From Nemophila menziesii (lineage: Eukaryota; Streptophyta; Magnoliopsida; Boraginales; Hydrophyllaceae), in NCBI GenBank assembly GCA_029959085.1, contig JARWIR010000005.1:38371350-38435349 (forward strand): DNA of 64,000 nucleotides, in the 5' to 3' direction. Position numbers and translations under genes: made by a program. Below the pieces are notes generated by a model that did not search any database, was not told the origin of the DNA, and saw only the letters and a program-made list of their open reading frames with translations. Shown here one piece after another: positions 1 through 12,652 of the stretch; positions within the stretch are counted from its first letter, which is position 1; every line of letters begins with the position of its first letter.

Positions 1-677
1 TTAATATTCATTATAATTAAGTTGAGCATCTATTTTATAATTACATTATAAATTATTTAACGTATGATTACTAGTTCCTATATACCTATAGTTTGACCTA
101 ATTCTTTATAATATCACCTTGACACAGGGGGGGGGGGGGGGGTTAGGTACGAAAACGGTTCATAATCGTCTAGTCTGCGATAGTGATCCTGCCGGACTTG
201 CACAATTAAGTAGTCATTAGGGTTACATCTAACCACCGATCATTGCGTAAGGTCCCCTTACCCAATTCTCTTATTAGTGTTGAGGTTACCTTCTAAGCTA
301 CCCTGGAGGGAGTTAGCGGGATTATAGAATCCCGATTACCTATATTAGCTCAATTTACCCCTATAATTAGAATAGTGACTCAGTAAAATAAGCGAGTCCT
401 TACAACCTTAAGCTATTATACTTTGCATTCTTATTTAATTATTTTAAAAAAAAAACAAACATTTGTTCTTGTTTCATGTTTTAATTAAAACAAGTAAATC
501 CATCTATGCTTATATTAAACACGAGCTTGAGCTAACTACCTAAATCCCTGAGAACGAATTTTTACTTATTTACGGTTACTTGTGAATGATCCGTGCACTT
601 GCAGAGAGTTTCTCGTGGTTCTTTTGGGGTGTGTGTACTTTTGTTATCGTTATTTTATCACACCCTGGGCCCCACCA
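1..677 (+). mobile_element. Athila-like LTR, 3' part (element G0)
   Basis: This is the 3' portion of a long LTR entering from the left edge. It has the leader-type repeats of this LTR group (CCTGNCGG-like motifs, the phrase around 290-350 also seen at 9793-9830) and ends in CCCCACCA at 677. The next bases, from 678 on, read directly into copia RNase H coding sequence on the other strand, so the LTR was inserted into the copia element. No primer-binding site follows, so this is either a solo LTR or the 3' LTR of an element to the left. The upstream duplication is outside the window. Confidence 0.75.
127..142 (+). repeat. Homopolymer run of 16 G
   Basis: Sixteen consecutive G lie where related LTRs have only about six G (CTTGACGGGGGGTTTAGG in element A). 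The run is an expansion of the G arm of the conserved TGACGGG motif. A matching expansion is at 8667-8685. Confidence 0.95.
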
Positions 678-3615
678 ATGGCACTAGTGTTATCACAGCT
701 AATAGGAATAGATTCATATTTGAGGCCAAAATCCTCTAAGGTTTGTTTCATCTAAAGTATTTAGGCAACACAATTTCTGGCTGCAACATACTTGTCTTAG
801 GCAATAGAAAGGGCAACACTATTTTACTTTCTACTAGACCAAGATACAATAAACTGACCCAGTATTGTTAACTACCAATAGTACTCTTTCTATCTAGTTT
901 GCACCTGACATAGTCAGAATCGGTGTAACCTATAAGTTCAAAAAGTGTGATGTTTGGATACCAAAAAAGTCCTATGTTAATTGTGCCTTTAAGATACCTT
1001 AATATTTGTTTGAAGACACTAAGATGAGACTCAATAGGACAACATTGAAATCTAGCACAGAGACATACATAGAACATAATATCAGGTCTAGAAGTAGTAA
1101 GATAAAGCAGGCTACCGATCATACCTCTATACATCTTCTCATAAATATCATTTTATGCTCCTCTTTGTCAAGCTTAGTCGATTTAATCATTAGGGGTTCC
1201 AATCTCTTTAGCACTATCAAGTCCAAAGTTCTTAACGAGCTCCTTCATATATTTGGCTTGATTGACAAAAAAGTCAATCTTCCAATTGTTTAATTTGAAG
1301 TCCAAGGAAGAATTTCAATTGTCTCATCATGCTCATCTAAATTATTTGTCCATACTATTTTAAAAATACTTACAAAAAGATATATTAGTAGCACCAAAGA
1401 TAATATCACCAACCTAGATTTGAACAATAAGAACATTATCACATCTTTTTTTCTTGTTAAAAAGGGTAGTATATATTTTTCCTCTTTGAAAAACATGGGA
1501 CAAGAAAAGAACTTAATCTTTCATACCAAGCCCTAGGAGCTTGTTTTAAACCATATAAAGCCTTTTCAAGTTAAAAACATGATTTGGAAAACTAGGATAT
1601 TCAAATCCAGTTGGTTGTTTAACATAAACTTCCTATTTGTAAAACCATTTAGAAAAACACTTTTGTCATCCATTTGAAATAATTTAAAATCCTTGTAGCA
1701 AGAAAGAAAGAAGCATGCAAATAGATTCTTACCTAGCTACGGGAGCAAAAGTTTTATCAAAATAATACCTTCCTCTAGATTGTAACCTTGAGCAACAAGG
1801 CGAGCATTATTCCTTTTCACAATTCTGATGCATTTAACTTTTTTCAAAATACCCATCGTGTTCCAATAATAGTATTATCTAATGGATTTTCAACAAGATT
1901 CCATACTTCAATCGTTTTGAATTGATTTAATTCTTCATGCATAAAATTAATCAAATGATTATTTAAAATAACCTCTTTGATGTTCATGGGCTCTAATTGG
2001 GACAAGAAAGCATAGTGAAAACATAAAACATTTAAGATTGGAACAAGTTCTTACCCCTTTAAGTATTAAATCTTTGGAAAGTCCTCTAACATTTTCCCAA
2101 TATTTAGGGAGTTCCTTTGAAACTTCAAAGCTTTTATAAACCTTCTCTCCAATGATTTAAATTTGAGGAGGTTCTTGTTATTGTGATGTGGAGGGTTGTT
2201 CTCTTTCATTTTCAAGTAGGTGAAATGTGGCATACTCCAGGATACCTTCATATATTCTTTCGAAGGGATTTGTCTCATAAAAGTCAACATGCATTGATTA
2301 TTTTATGACACTAGTATGTTTGTTGAAGATACAATATGTTATAGTTTCGATAGAGTAACCAAGAAAGATTCCGTCATTGGACTCTGCGTCAAAATTTACT
2401 AAGTGATCACGAGTGCTCAGAATAAAACATTTACTCCTAAAAACTCAAAACTATGGGATACGGGGTAATCTATCATTCCAAAGTTCATATAGGTATTTGA
2501 GAAGGATTGGTCTCATTGAGACACAATTCAACATGTGGCATGCCATATTGACGACTTCTCCCCAAAATTTATGTAAGGTTTGGTTGAATATTTTTGGGGA
2601 TAAGTCATCAATACGGTGCCACGTGTTGAACCTTATGCTTTTTTTTTAGCATTCTTCATGCCATTTATTGTAAGGTCTAGTTTTTCCTTTCTACAACCCA
2701 ATATTGTTGGGGAGTTCTGGGAGCCAAAAAATTATTTTTAATCCCCAATTCATCACAAAATCACATAAAGGAGGATTAAAAAATTCGGTACCATTGTCAC
2801 TATGGATGCAAGTGATATAGTACCCTTTTCATTTTGGATGTGTTTGCAAAGTTTTGAAAAAGCGTTAAAAGCATGGATTTTCATGGCTAAGAAAAGTACC
2901 CATGTATATATTGTAAAGTCATCTACGATCACAAATGCATATTTGGATCCTACGACGCTAGTCACGTCTACGGGACCGAAAAGATTCTTGTGTAGGATAT
3001 ATGGAAAGATCTAGTTGTGAAAACACATGTAATATGTTCAAAAGAGGTTTTTTGTTGTTTACCAAATTGACACGTATCATATAATTCATCCTTAAAAAAG
3101 TTGAGCTTAAGTAAGCCTAATACAAGATATTTTCTAGATATATTACAAGCAACTCCATGTTAGCATGATCAAAACGCCTATGCCACAACGAAGGAGTAAC
3201 TTTAACAATGGTAAGGCAAGTAATGCTTTGACATAAAAGATTCTTAAAATTAACTTTGTAAACATCATCAAAATGGTTTCCACTACAAAGAATTTTTTTT
3301 TTGGGAAACGACACATTTAGAAGATCTAAATTTTACTTTGACACCATCATCACAAAATTGACTAATGCAAAGAAGATTAACCGAGAGACCATAAACAAGA
3401 GAGCATTACTAATAAAGATAATTTCCACAATTCCTTTTCCTAGAACCTTCATCGAGTGCTATTGGAAAAGGTTACTCTTCCTTCATTTCCTTATTTTATA
3501 AAGAGTTTGTAGTAGAAAGATTGATTTCTGGTCATGTGTCTAGAGCATCCACTATAAATAATATAAAAAGTTTTTATTGATGCTCTTTTCCTATAAAAGA
3601 ATACAATAGAGTTTT
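678..3615 (-). pseudogene. Ty1/copia Pol polyprotein relic
   Basis: A decayed copia polyprotein reads right to left. The protease motif SGCSRHMT is near 3500. GAG-pre-integrase follows at 3117-3314 with SLWHRRFDHAN. The integrase core at 2753-2965 has the VIVDDFT motif. Reverse-transcriptase scraps with QPTGFEYP lie near 1600. The RNase H region is at 868-1134 with MIGSLLYLTTSRPDI and then YTDSDY. The last part, down to 678, reads in the manner of VALSIA..KYVAA and SCDNTSAI. There are many stops and frameshifts, so it is not functional. The RNase H end is cut by LTR G0 at 677 and the protease end is joined to a gypsy gag fragment near 3615. Confidence 0.85.
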
Positions 3616-3980
3616 TGGTACCCAATTGGGGTCCATGAGGGTTAGTTTTACCCTTCAACATAGATTAGCTAGATGTCCTCTTAATGGTTATATTCCAGTA
3701 CTTCACTTATCAATGTTCTGTAAAGTGCTCAACGACAAGTCACGTTTGAGGGTAGACAACCTTGAAAGAGGAGGTTTTGTGTTCATGGATCCTACAGAGG
3801 CTGCATTTGGTATGAAGAAGATAGTAGAAACTGAGAGGAGTTGGCCACAGTCGAGGCTCATATTACTAATGCCAAAGGTACGTTGCGTTTAGATTAGTGA
3901 AACTACTGCGAAGGCTAAAATCTCTAGTAATTATCTATGTCGCTAGTAATTTTCTATGTCGCTAGTTAATAGTTCTATTG
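3616..3980 (+). pseudogene. Gypsy gag fragment (B-type)
   Basis: The translation of 3626-3892 matches part of the Gag of element B (RLARCPLNGYIPVLHL against RLARCPLHGYTPSLQL, then DPTEA, ERSWPQSR). Only the end of the capsid region survives. On the same strand as the LTR that begins at 5556, it is probably the remains of that element's internal region. Confidence 0.75.
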
Positions 3981-3984
3981 GCGA

Positions 3985-5197
3985 GTGGTGAATTTTGCAT
4001 TAGCCGGGATTCATCTATCCCTCTAAATCCTGTCGGTATCTTAGAAGGAAACCTTTACCCATTAGAGACCCCTCTCAGGTGACCCTAGAAATGATTTCCG
4101 ATGAATTAAGTTCCAACCCTATTAACTACCTGATTGGGTAAGACCTCCCGGTTCAATACCTCACACTAGGCGCCTATATGTTATATCCGCAATTAAGAAC
4201 CCCTGTCGGTGCCAAATTTAATAAATAAAGCTACCCACTACTTGTTTAGAGCATAGGTATAATTATATTAAATGCATAGTTAATGGAATAAATAATCAAA
4301 CAAACTCAATTAAACACTTTGTCCCAAATAAAATAAAGCATTTAACCAACTAAGCATAAATTCTTACATAAGCAACCTCAAGCAATGAGGGTTTAGTTCA
4401 TACAAAAATAAAAAAAAAAAAAAAATAATGACAAAATCATACTCAAAAGTAAAAAAAAAGATAAGTCACTCTTCAAGAAGAGTTGAAATGATGAACCGTT
4501 TGGGAGGAATCATTAGGTTTATGGACAAACCCTTCTTTTCTCCTCTCCAGCTCTTCTGCTCTTGCCCCCCTTGTAAAAATGCGTTTCTTGCTTGTGGATA
4601 ATGAGTTGTGTATCTTTTGGGGACTGCTAAATGACTTATATATGAGTTAAAAATGTTTGGGTCCCCATTGGCTCACTTAATTAGTTTTAGAAGGGCCCAA
4701 CTCGTTTTAACTTAGTAAAATTCCAGTTTTAGTCATGGTAATAACAAATGGCATAACTTCTTCATCTTAACCCTGAATTAACTTCCTCACTTCGCACACG
4801 ACTCTGACTTCAAGCTCTATCTGATTCAAAAGGAACCAGGTCCAAAGCTCTCATCAATATATTGTAGTGACTGAAACAACACGAAGCAAATGTTTCTCCG
4901 ACAAATGCTCCAACTTCCCAAAGTGACTCTAAGCTCAAATTCCGCCTTGGCTTGGGGTTTATCTTGACTTTTTGACTTCTTTCTTCATCTTGGTACCTTG
5001 TATCAAGAATGTATCTCAAAACCACACATTTAACACATAATTAAGGAACAAAAGCTCTATAAACAAGATTATGACCAAAACAAGAGGCAAAATTACAATA
5101 TGTAAAATATTAGGGAAAAATCCCTTAATTAGGCCTAATAAGCTCCTAAAGTAATGTCTCTTGAATTGATTAATCCACCACAAAAAGAGAGACATCA
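3985..5197 (-). mobile_element. Athila-like LTR fragment, minus strand (H)
   Basis: A reverse-oriented LTR piece. It has reverse complements of the repeated CTGACGGG-type motif (for example CCTGTCGG near 4030 and 4203) and ends at 5197 in GAGACATCA, the reverse complement of the TGATGTCTC start of this LTR group. The left edge is truncated and approximate. It lies between a gag scrap and a 3' internal segment of another element, so it is nested or rearranged. Confidence 0.6.
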
Positions 5198-5555
5198 GAG
5201 TGATTGAACCAAAAAAAAGTAGTTAGATGGACCATTAGAGACTATGTTGGACCGATTAACACCCTATAGCCACCATATCAAACTAAGAGAAAACCGACCC
5301 ATCGTGCATTGCAAAGCTAGTCTGATCTAATATTGAGCTTAAAACTGTGTTCATTGTTTTTATTATAAGTGTATACATATGATTTAGTTTGTAAACATTA
5401 TTACATGAAACCTTCTAGGTAGTTGCTTTAGGATTATTACTTACATTCTTTATTCTTCCTTTCCATGCGTACTTGACTTAGTGGATATTTTGGAGACTTC
5501 CATATTGTTCTTATTTCTTATTTATTGGGACGACAATTTTTTAAGTTGGGGGTAT
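5198..5555 (+). mobile_element. 3' internal end of element G4 with polypurine tract
   Basis: This resembles the last 300 bases of element A before its 3' LTR: the CACCCTATAGCCA phrase, the CATTGCAAAG region, a GGGACGACAAT stretch that looks like a broken version of the pre-tract hairpin, then the purine-rich AAGTTGGGGGTAT directly before the LTR start at 5556. It places the following LTR as a 3' LTR. Confidence 0.65.
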
Positions 5556-7659
5556 TGATGTCTATATGTTTGTGATATAATAATCTAGTCAGAAAACATC
5601 ATTTTATGTTATTATGTGCTTAGCTGATGGATTTTCTCCATTTTTTGATATGTTCTCGTTTCTTGCATTGTTTTGGAGATTTGTTACTTTTAGAGATATT
5701 TGTGTGTAATTTGTGTGTTAAGTTTGAAGCTCTTAGGTACAAGGATGATATTACATGTTAAAGAATGTATAATTAGTCAAGGAAAGGATATAAAATTGGA
5801 AAACAAGAGCTAAAGGACAAATAGGTCGTTTCTAGAAAGTGCAAGAGCTATGGACCAAAATTAAAAAGTGAAGTCTTTGAGGCACCACGTGAGATTGACA
5901 AATAATCTGAAGGAGCCCTTTGATATCCAGCTAGGATTTTGAGTTAGGAACACGTGACAGCTGAAGGTTTTTGATTTGGAGATGAAACAAATAATTTATT
6001 AATATTGCAGCTGGCAACTAGTCCACTCTTGGGAAGGAAACATTTCTGGGTTGGACTAGGTCATTTATATGAAGTCCATGACCCATAAAACGTCTATGAG
6101 TATATATATATATATATACACGTAGATTTGACTATAGAAATAGGTCCTTACTATTATTTTATTCATAATTTTATTAGAGGGGAGCAAGTCGATATAGAGG
6201 AGGAAACAACAGAAGCTGGAGCATCAGAACGACACTTCTACGTCATTCCACCGCTACCACTAGGGTAAATCGAATTATATTCTTAGCTTAACTATGGTTC
6301 TAATCTTTTTACTATTTAGCTTTAGTCTTGTGATCATGTAATAATCATCCCATAGTTTGGGTTTGCAATATGCATAACCCTTGACTATTATTTTTCCATT
6401 TTATATTATTAGAGATTTATTTTAATTGAGTTGAGAAATTTACTTTATAATTGTATTATGTTTTTGGCGTTAATTCCAGCCCTTGCTCTGGCCAAGTATA
6501 GGACTGCCCTTAGAAATGAGGACTATAATCCTGACGGGAGTTTGGTTACTGAGAATGATACATAATCGTCTAGTGTCTGGTAATTATCCTGATGGGCTTG
6601 CCCAACTAGATAGTCATTAGGGTTAGAAATTAATCACCAATCATTGCCTAGGTTCCCTTTACAAAAGTTCCTTAGTTGTGTTGAGGTTTCCTTCTAAGCT
6701 ACTGTTGTCTCCCTATTTGTGATATAATAATCTAGGTTAGAGACATCATTTTAGGTGTTTTTGATTAATTATATATTTTCATCAATTATTTGATATTTTC
6801 TTCTTTCTTGTCTTGATTTGATGATTTATTACTTTTAGAGCATATTTGGTTTAATTTGTGTGTTAATGTGAAAATCTTAAGGTTTATGGAATATATTTAG
6901 ATGCCAAATCGATTCTAAGAAGATAAGGAAAGAAGATATGGAAGGAATCAAGAGATAAAAGGAAGTAGATATCAAATAGGAAAGAAAAAGCTGGCATGTA
7001 AATCTGAAATTCTGCAACTATATCCACTAAAGTGAAGATAACTTCAAATTGGCTGCGAATTTAGACGAGCCTTTAAAATTTTTGATAGATATTTATTCTA
7101 CAGTCATTTCGATATCTCGTGGACGAAAATCGGCCTAATAACGAAGGAGATATGATCAAACAGTGAGTAGTGTTTATCCTGTCCTACTTTTTAGGAAACG
7201 ATTTTGAGTTGGACTTGGACTCAAATTATTTGCCTTCCACTCAAGATTTCGATCTAGGGTCTTCTCAACACCTATAAATACACCCTCTTATTATTGTAAA
7301 CATGTCCTTGCGTTTCTTTGCTCGGTTCTAAACCTTAGATAATTCCTTAGTCATTCAAGAGAAGCAAGTTGATAGTATGTATCTCTATTTTAGTTTTATT
7401 CTTTCCAGCATGAACTAAATTTCCCATAGCTTGGGTTTTGCATATGTATAATCTTTGAATTCTATTTTCTTCTATCTAAGTTTGTTTGAGAAAAACCTTT
7501 TTAAATTAATTCTACCTTCTTAGCCTTTATATTTGTTTTATGTGCTTTGATTTAATGACCATAGTTCTTGCTAGTGCACGAATATAGACTACCCCATTAA
7601 TAGCAGTTCGATGGTCACCCAGAAGGGGTGTCTAATTGTTGAAACATCACATAAACGTC

Positions 7660-9249
7660 TGATGTCTCCCTAATTGTTTTAAATATCATCCCTTAGGAGA
7701 CATCATTTTAGGTAGAAAATAGACTTATTAGATAAACTTTTATGCTTAATTCGTCATATTGCACTTTCTCCCCTTGGAATTAGACTATTTGCATTTTTAG
7801 AGCTTTTGTGCATTAATTTATTTGTTTTTAGTATAAAGTTCATAGGTTCATGGATTCTATGGAGAACTAATACAAGGAGGAGAAGTGATAACTAAAGTCT
7901 TAGATCAAGCGGAGGAGTTAAAGGCAAGAAAAGAATTTCCGAAGACTTGACTAAAGGAGTTGCAGATCTGGAAGGCTGTTACTAATTGCTATTTTTGGGT
8001 TACTTAGGAGCGGATTCAACCTTTGGACCGTGGAATAGGTTTTATTCCTTATTGAGTTAGGAAGATTTAGCAACTTGAATGAGTCCATTTGGAGTTGATA
8101 TGCAAAAGTTACAGTCGTTTTACTAAGGGTTGTACACCAGTTACAGGAATTAAAAAAGAAGATCGGCTAGGGCTTTTTATATTTTGACCTAATGCTCTTA
8201 ACCTAAGACCTAATCAGATTTTGAGAACTATATAAGCTCCTTTAGACCTCATTATTCAGTACCTTTGATTAAACCTTTAAATTAAATCATCCTTAGAGAG
8301 AGCGTCAAGAGGTGGAAGCAAGAGCAGGAGCTGGAGAATCCCTTTCCTCCAACAACAGCTCAAGTCAATTCCTCTATCTAGGTTCTTAATTTATTTTTGT
8401 TTTTAGGAACATGTTTATTATTAATTATTTATTATTTTTAATATCATTATGAGCTAAACTTTCATATACTTGAAAATCGCATTTTGGGGATGAACCCTAG
8501 TTTATTTAATTAGTGTATTTCAATTTGGTATTAGTTTCTAGTTTAATCTTAATTGGGAATTTTATATTGCTTATTGTTTTGCATTAACTTCACTATCAAT
8601 GAATTAGCTAATCAGAGATAGGTCATAGTAATTAGACTATTCACTAGTGGTGGTGATCATCTTGACGGGGGGGGGGGGGGGGGGGTGTTGGGGTGTTATT
8701 ACTGAACTTGATAATAAACGCGTGGTGTTCATCAATGATCCTGACGGGCTTGACTAACCACGTAGCCAATTGGGTAAACCTCTCAACCATCTGAACGTAG
8801 CTTATAATCGCCCTGACGGAGTTTGTAATACTGTAGGATAGTTCCTAAGTCTACCCTGACGGGAGTTAGGAAATAGTAGAGTCCCGACAAATACAGAAAT
8901 ATCAGTTCTGCCCTTAACGAAAGCATTAATTACGTAAGTTTAGGTGATTCCCTTGTGAGACTCAACTATAGCTCATATTTGTGTCTTAATCTTTTAGTAT
9001 TTACTTTTTGTTATTTTATTTGATTGCGTCTAGTAGTTTAATAGCTCGAAACAAAACAAATATCTTTTATATTTTATTTTTTGTATTAGCAATTACTACT
9101 ACTTATCTATTGAACACTTGAGTTGTACCAGTCCAATCCTTGAGAACGAAACCCTATTTATAGGAGTATTACTTGGACAACCATGCACTTGCGGTATTGT
9201 GGTTCATTTTATTTTAGTACTTAATTTTATAACACCCCAGGACCCACCA
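7660..9249 (+). mobile_element. Solo LTR G2 with perfect TSD ACGTC
   Basis: A complete 1590-bp LTR, TGATGTCTCC at 7660 to ACCCACCA at 9249, flanked by ACGTC at 7655-7659 and 9250-9254. The inner terminal copy GGAGACATCA follows the start as in all LTRs of the group. It carries several CCTGACGGG motifs and a 19-G run. It sits inside solo LTR G3, so it is the youngest of the three layers. Confidence 0.9.
8667..8685 (+). repeat. Homopolymer run of 19 G
   Basis: Nineteen G follow CTTGAC inside solo LTR G2, in the same motif position as the run at 127-142. Confidence 0.95.
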
Positions 9250-10209
9250 ACGTCTAGTGTGCGGTAGTGATACAGAAGGGCTTGCCTAACTAGATAGTCA
9301 TTAGGGTTTGAGATTTAAAAACCGATCATTGCCCAGGGTCCTCTTACCCAATTCCCCTGGTAATTGTTAGGTCGCCACCTAATCCACCCGGAAGGGGGTT
9401 AGGAGGAATATAGAATCCTGGTTACTTACTTTAAGAACTTTAATCACCATTATTAACTAGTAGAAAAAATAGAGGGATAAGTGCATACAAGCAAACCTGA
9501 GCTATATTTCTCATCTTATTCTTACATCCTTAATTTATTGTCTTGTCTTTAGTTAATCATTATTATCCCCAATTCTTCCGAATTTACCTTTCTTGTATTT
9601 TAATTCATTAAGCTAATTCTTATTACGCTTTCTTGTAATCCATTGGTATACCACACCAAGTCTCTGAGAACAAATCTAGCTTACCATTAAAACTTGAGTA
9701 CGACCGTGATACTTGCATTGAGTAACATGATTGGTAGGGTGATTAGTTGTCACATTTTTATCTATTATTTTATCATACCCTACCAGACACCATCTACCCT
9801 GATGGAAGTTAGAAGGATTATAGAATCCCGACTACTTATATTAGCTCAATTCGCTCTTATAATTAGAACAACGAATTAGTAATAGGTGCTTACCAACAAT
9901 CCTAAGCTCACATTCTTAATTATTTTGTTAATTGCATTCATTAGTTTAATATTTATTTCTTGCATTTAGTTCTTAATTATAAAAACCAAACAAATATTGT
10001 CTTTAATTTATGCTTTTAGTTTAAGCAAGTAAATCCAACTATGCTTAGATTGAACACGAGTTTGAGCTAATTAATTAATACCTGAGAACAAACTTAGACA
10101 CTTGATATTACTTGTAAATGATCCGTGTACTTGCGGGGAGACTTATCGTGGTTTCCTCGAGGTGTGTGTTCTTTTATATTATTTATTTATCACATCTTGG
10201 GAGCTACCA

Positions 10210-11306
10210 TGTACAAAATTTACGAGTTAAGGGAGCGAATACGAACCAAAAATATAATGGTTTGACTATGGTATCCTACAATCATCACCTAAGGTCTATG
10301 AACCCTTAGGATTAAAACATCCTTTACTAGAACTCCTTGTGTCTCTAGATGGTGAGAGCACAAAGCTTTAAAACGTTTTCAAACTCTCCCTTGAATGACC
10401 AAACTAGTTACATCACCAACATTAGGAAAACAAGTGGACAATCTCCACTCACGATACACCAATTCACAATCCCATGAAAACTTCTTCTTATGTATCACAA
10501 CACCCAAACTAGTAGACAATCTCTACTCATAATCTACCACTTCACTCTCCGTGGAGCCTTTAAGTTTTGTGTTTTTACCGCACAAGCTCTAACTCACCCT
10601 TGTCTAGTCTATGACATAACACCCTCTTCACTAGACAAAATTAAAATTCTAAGATTTATGATCACCCTTAATCTAAATAGCCTAACCTCTAATCTCCTAA
10701 ATGATTTGATACAAAAAGTGTTTTTTGGCTAGAGTATAAAAAACAATATGTATGGATATACACTTGATTCTTTGAGTCTTTCTTGAAGATAACTTTGAGA
10801 AACTTTATATTTTTATAGAGGAGAGCCATTTTTTGGAGTCCACAACGCCTTCATTTATTGGCAAAAATCCTTCAACGTTCTTTTCCATATGTCACCTTCC
10901 ACTTGGTTGATTTTTTTACATGCGGAAACCACTTCTTTTGATCGGACCCCAGATGACGTGGCACAAACGACTACTTGACAAATAGTACACTAACAACTCT
11001 ACTTTTGTCTTTTCTAGCCATTATACTTTCAACCTCTCGGATACCTGCCAAAATATGTCTTCCATACACTTGGATCTGATTCTTCAATTCTAGCGATAAA
11101 GTGTAACGGTTATCCGTTTGCTATAGATGTCCGGTCTTTGTCTTCTCTGGTTCTCAACTAATTGATTTAGGCATTCTACGTTGCCTCCAATTCGTAGGTC
11201 CGTTCTTCACTACTTTTCAACTCCATTGTGAAACAGGTTTACATATTTCACCTAATTTAATTTTGGAGAAGTAACATTCATTTATTCTTAGCTCCAATAT
11301 CCAACA
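10210..11306 (-). mobile_element. Candidate copia-type LTR (minus strand)
   Basis: Read on the minus strand, the segment starts TGTTGGATATTGG at 11306, a common start of copia LTRs, has a CTCTATAAAAATATA promoter-like stretch near 10820, and runs to the edge of LTR G4. It could be the 5' LTR of the copia relic at 678-3615, which has the same orientation, with the G4 complex inserted between. No second LTR copy is available for comparison, so this is an inference. Confidence 0.4.
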
Positions 11307-11645
11307 AGTTTAGACGTTCTATCTAATCTTCATTTCCAGAGATGTTGTCTTCTCTTTCTTCTTCGTCTTTCATAAAATCAAACATGTTCAAACTGTATTG
11401 TTTTTTTATTAGTTATAAATAAAAATCATAGTATTTAGTCTGATATTCTTTCTCATTTTGACGATTTGACAGCATGGATTGTTCTAAAAACTTTGATCTA
11501 TAAGACATAAAGGTAACCCTTCCCCCCTCGCCCCAAGTTTGTAGTCATTTAAAGATAAGGCATTCAAGTATGGCATAAACATAAGTATAAACATAAGTAT
11601 AAGCATATGGCCCGTCCATAATTAATCACTTTCTCGTACTTAATC
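11307..11645. other. Unassigned sequence left of element A
   Basis: AT-rich sequence with no gene or repeat that I recognise. It ends in the GATAT target site of element A. Confidence 0.5.
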
Positions 11646-11650
11646 GATAT

Positions 11651-11696
11651 TGATGTCTCCTTAATTGTTCGTATTTTCGACCCTTAGGAGACATCA
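11651..11696 (+). promoter_or_regulatory. Inverted repeat at the LTR start
   Basis: The LTR terminus TGATGTCTCCT (11651-11661) is repeated inverted as AGGAGACATCA (11686-11696), an 11-bp perfect arm with 24 bases between. The same arrangement is at the start of every LTR of the group in this window. It is a possible integrase-end duplicate or hairpin. Confidence 0.85.
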
Positions 11697-12202
11697 TTTT
11701 TGGTGTTTATTTGACTATCTAGATAGACTTTTGGACTAAATATGCAATAATATGATTTTCCTCTTTTATTTCTAGCATTTTTGATTTATTAAGCTTTTGC
11801 GCGTAATATTGGTATTTTTAGTGAAGATTTTACAGGTTTAGATGTTAGCTAGAAGAGGAATCCAAGGAGAAAGTCAAAGATCGCGATATAGAGTCAAAAC
11901 TTGAAGATAAAATCCCGAAGATATTATTTTTAGAGCTGAAAATCCATTTTCCAGGCTATAGATTGCTGATTTCGAGGTGCTTAAGAGATGATTTAGCCGC
12001 TGACCTTTGAAGAGAAAACATTCCTTATCGAGTTACGGAACTTTAGCAACTGGAATGAGGTCAATCGGAGTTGTAACGCATCGGGAAAAGCCGTTTTAGT
12101 GAAGGTGTATCAGCAGTTACGGGATTTTGGGCTTAGAATTTGGGCTTGGACATTTAATTATTGATTTATTCCTAAGTCCAAGCCCTAATCCGTTTTTAAC
12201 AT

Positions 12203-12210
12203 TATAAAAG
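12203..12210 (+). promoter_or_regulatory. Element A TATA box
   Basis: TATAAAAG lies 552 bases into the LTR, with the matching copy at 19371-19378 in the 3' LTR. Transcription would begin near 12235, in the CTCTATTTTTCAG region. Confidence 0.7.
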
Positions 12211-12652
12211 GGCTTTAGACCTCTATTTTTCAGACAAACTTCATATCTTTTTCATAATACAACATACGCTTAAGAGTCAGACACCAGAGAAGAAGCTAGA
12301 GGCAGGAAGAGAAGAAGCAAGAGCTGGAGACGGTCTATATCTCCACTTCTCAGCCAATTCAATTCCGTAATTAGGTTCTTCTATTTTATTCTGTAAAACA
12401 TGTTGAACCTATTTATTTCTTTAGTTTTTATCTTTTCAATTATTATGAGCTAAACTAATTTAATGCTTGAGAACGCATAATGGGTTAATCCCAATTTGAT
12501 TTCGTTTTATACATTTGGATTTGGGATTATTATTATTTAAATCAAATTGGGTGAATTGTATTTTTCTTTAATTTGCGCTTTATCTACTATAATTGACGTA
12601 ATTAACCAATCATAGGTCTTAGTATCTAGGCTATTCCAATTAGTGGCGATTG

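Larger units (their letters stand above)
6703..9792 (+). mobile_element. Solo LTR G3
   Basis: It begins TGTTGTCTCC (a mutated TGATGTCTCC) and ends ...GACACCA. The flanks are GCTAC at 6698-6702 and TCTAC at 9793-9797, a five-base duplication with one mismatch. Net length without the inner insertion is about 1.5 kb. No internal region is present, so recombination between its two LTRs has left a solo copy. Confidence 0.75.
5556..10209 (+). mobile_element. 3' LTR of element G4, interrupted by nested solo LTRs
   Basis: The LTR starts TGATGTCT at 5556 and ends in GCTACCA at 10209. Its own sequence is 5556-6702 plus 9798-10209, about 1.56 kb, the usual LTR length of this group. The middle is occupied by solo LTR G3, which itself contains solo LTR G2. 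A microsatellite (TA)n is near 6104-6118 and a TTGACTATAG-like U3 region precedes it. Confidence 0.75.
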
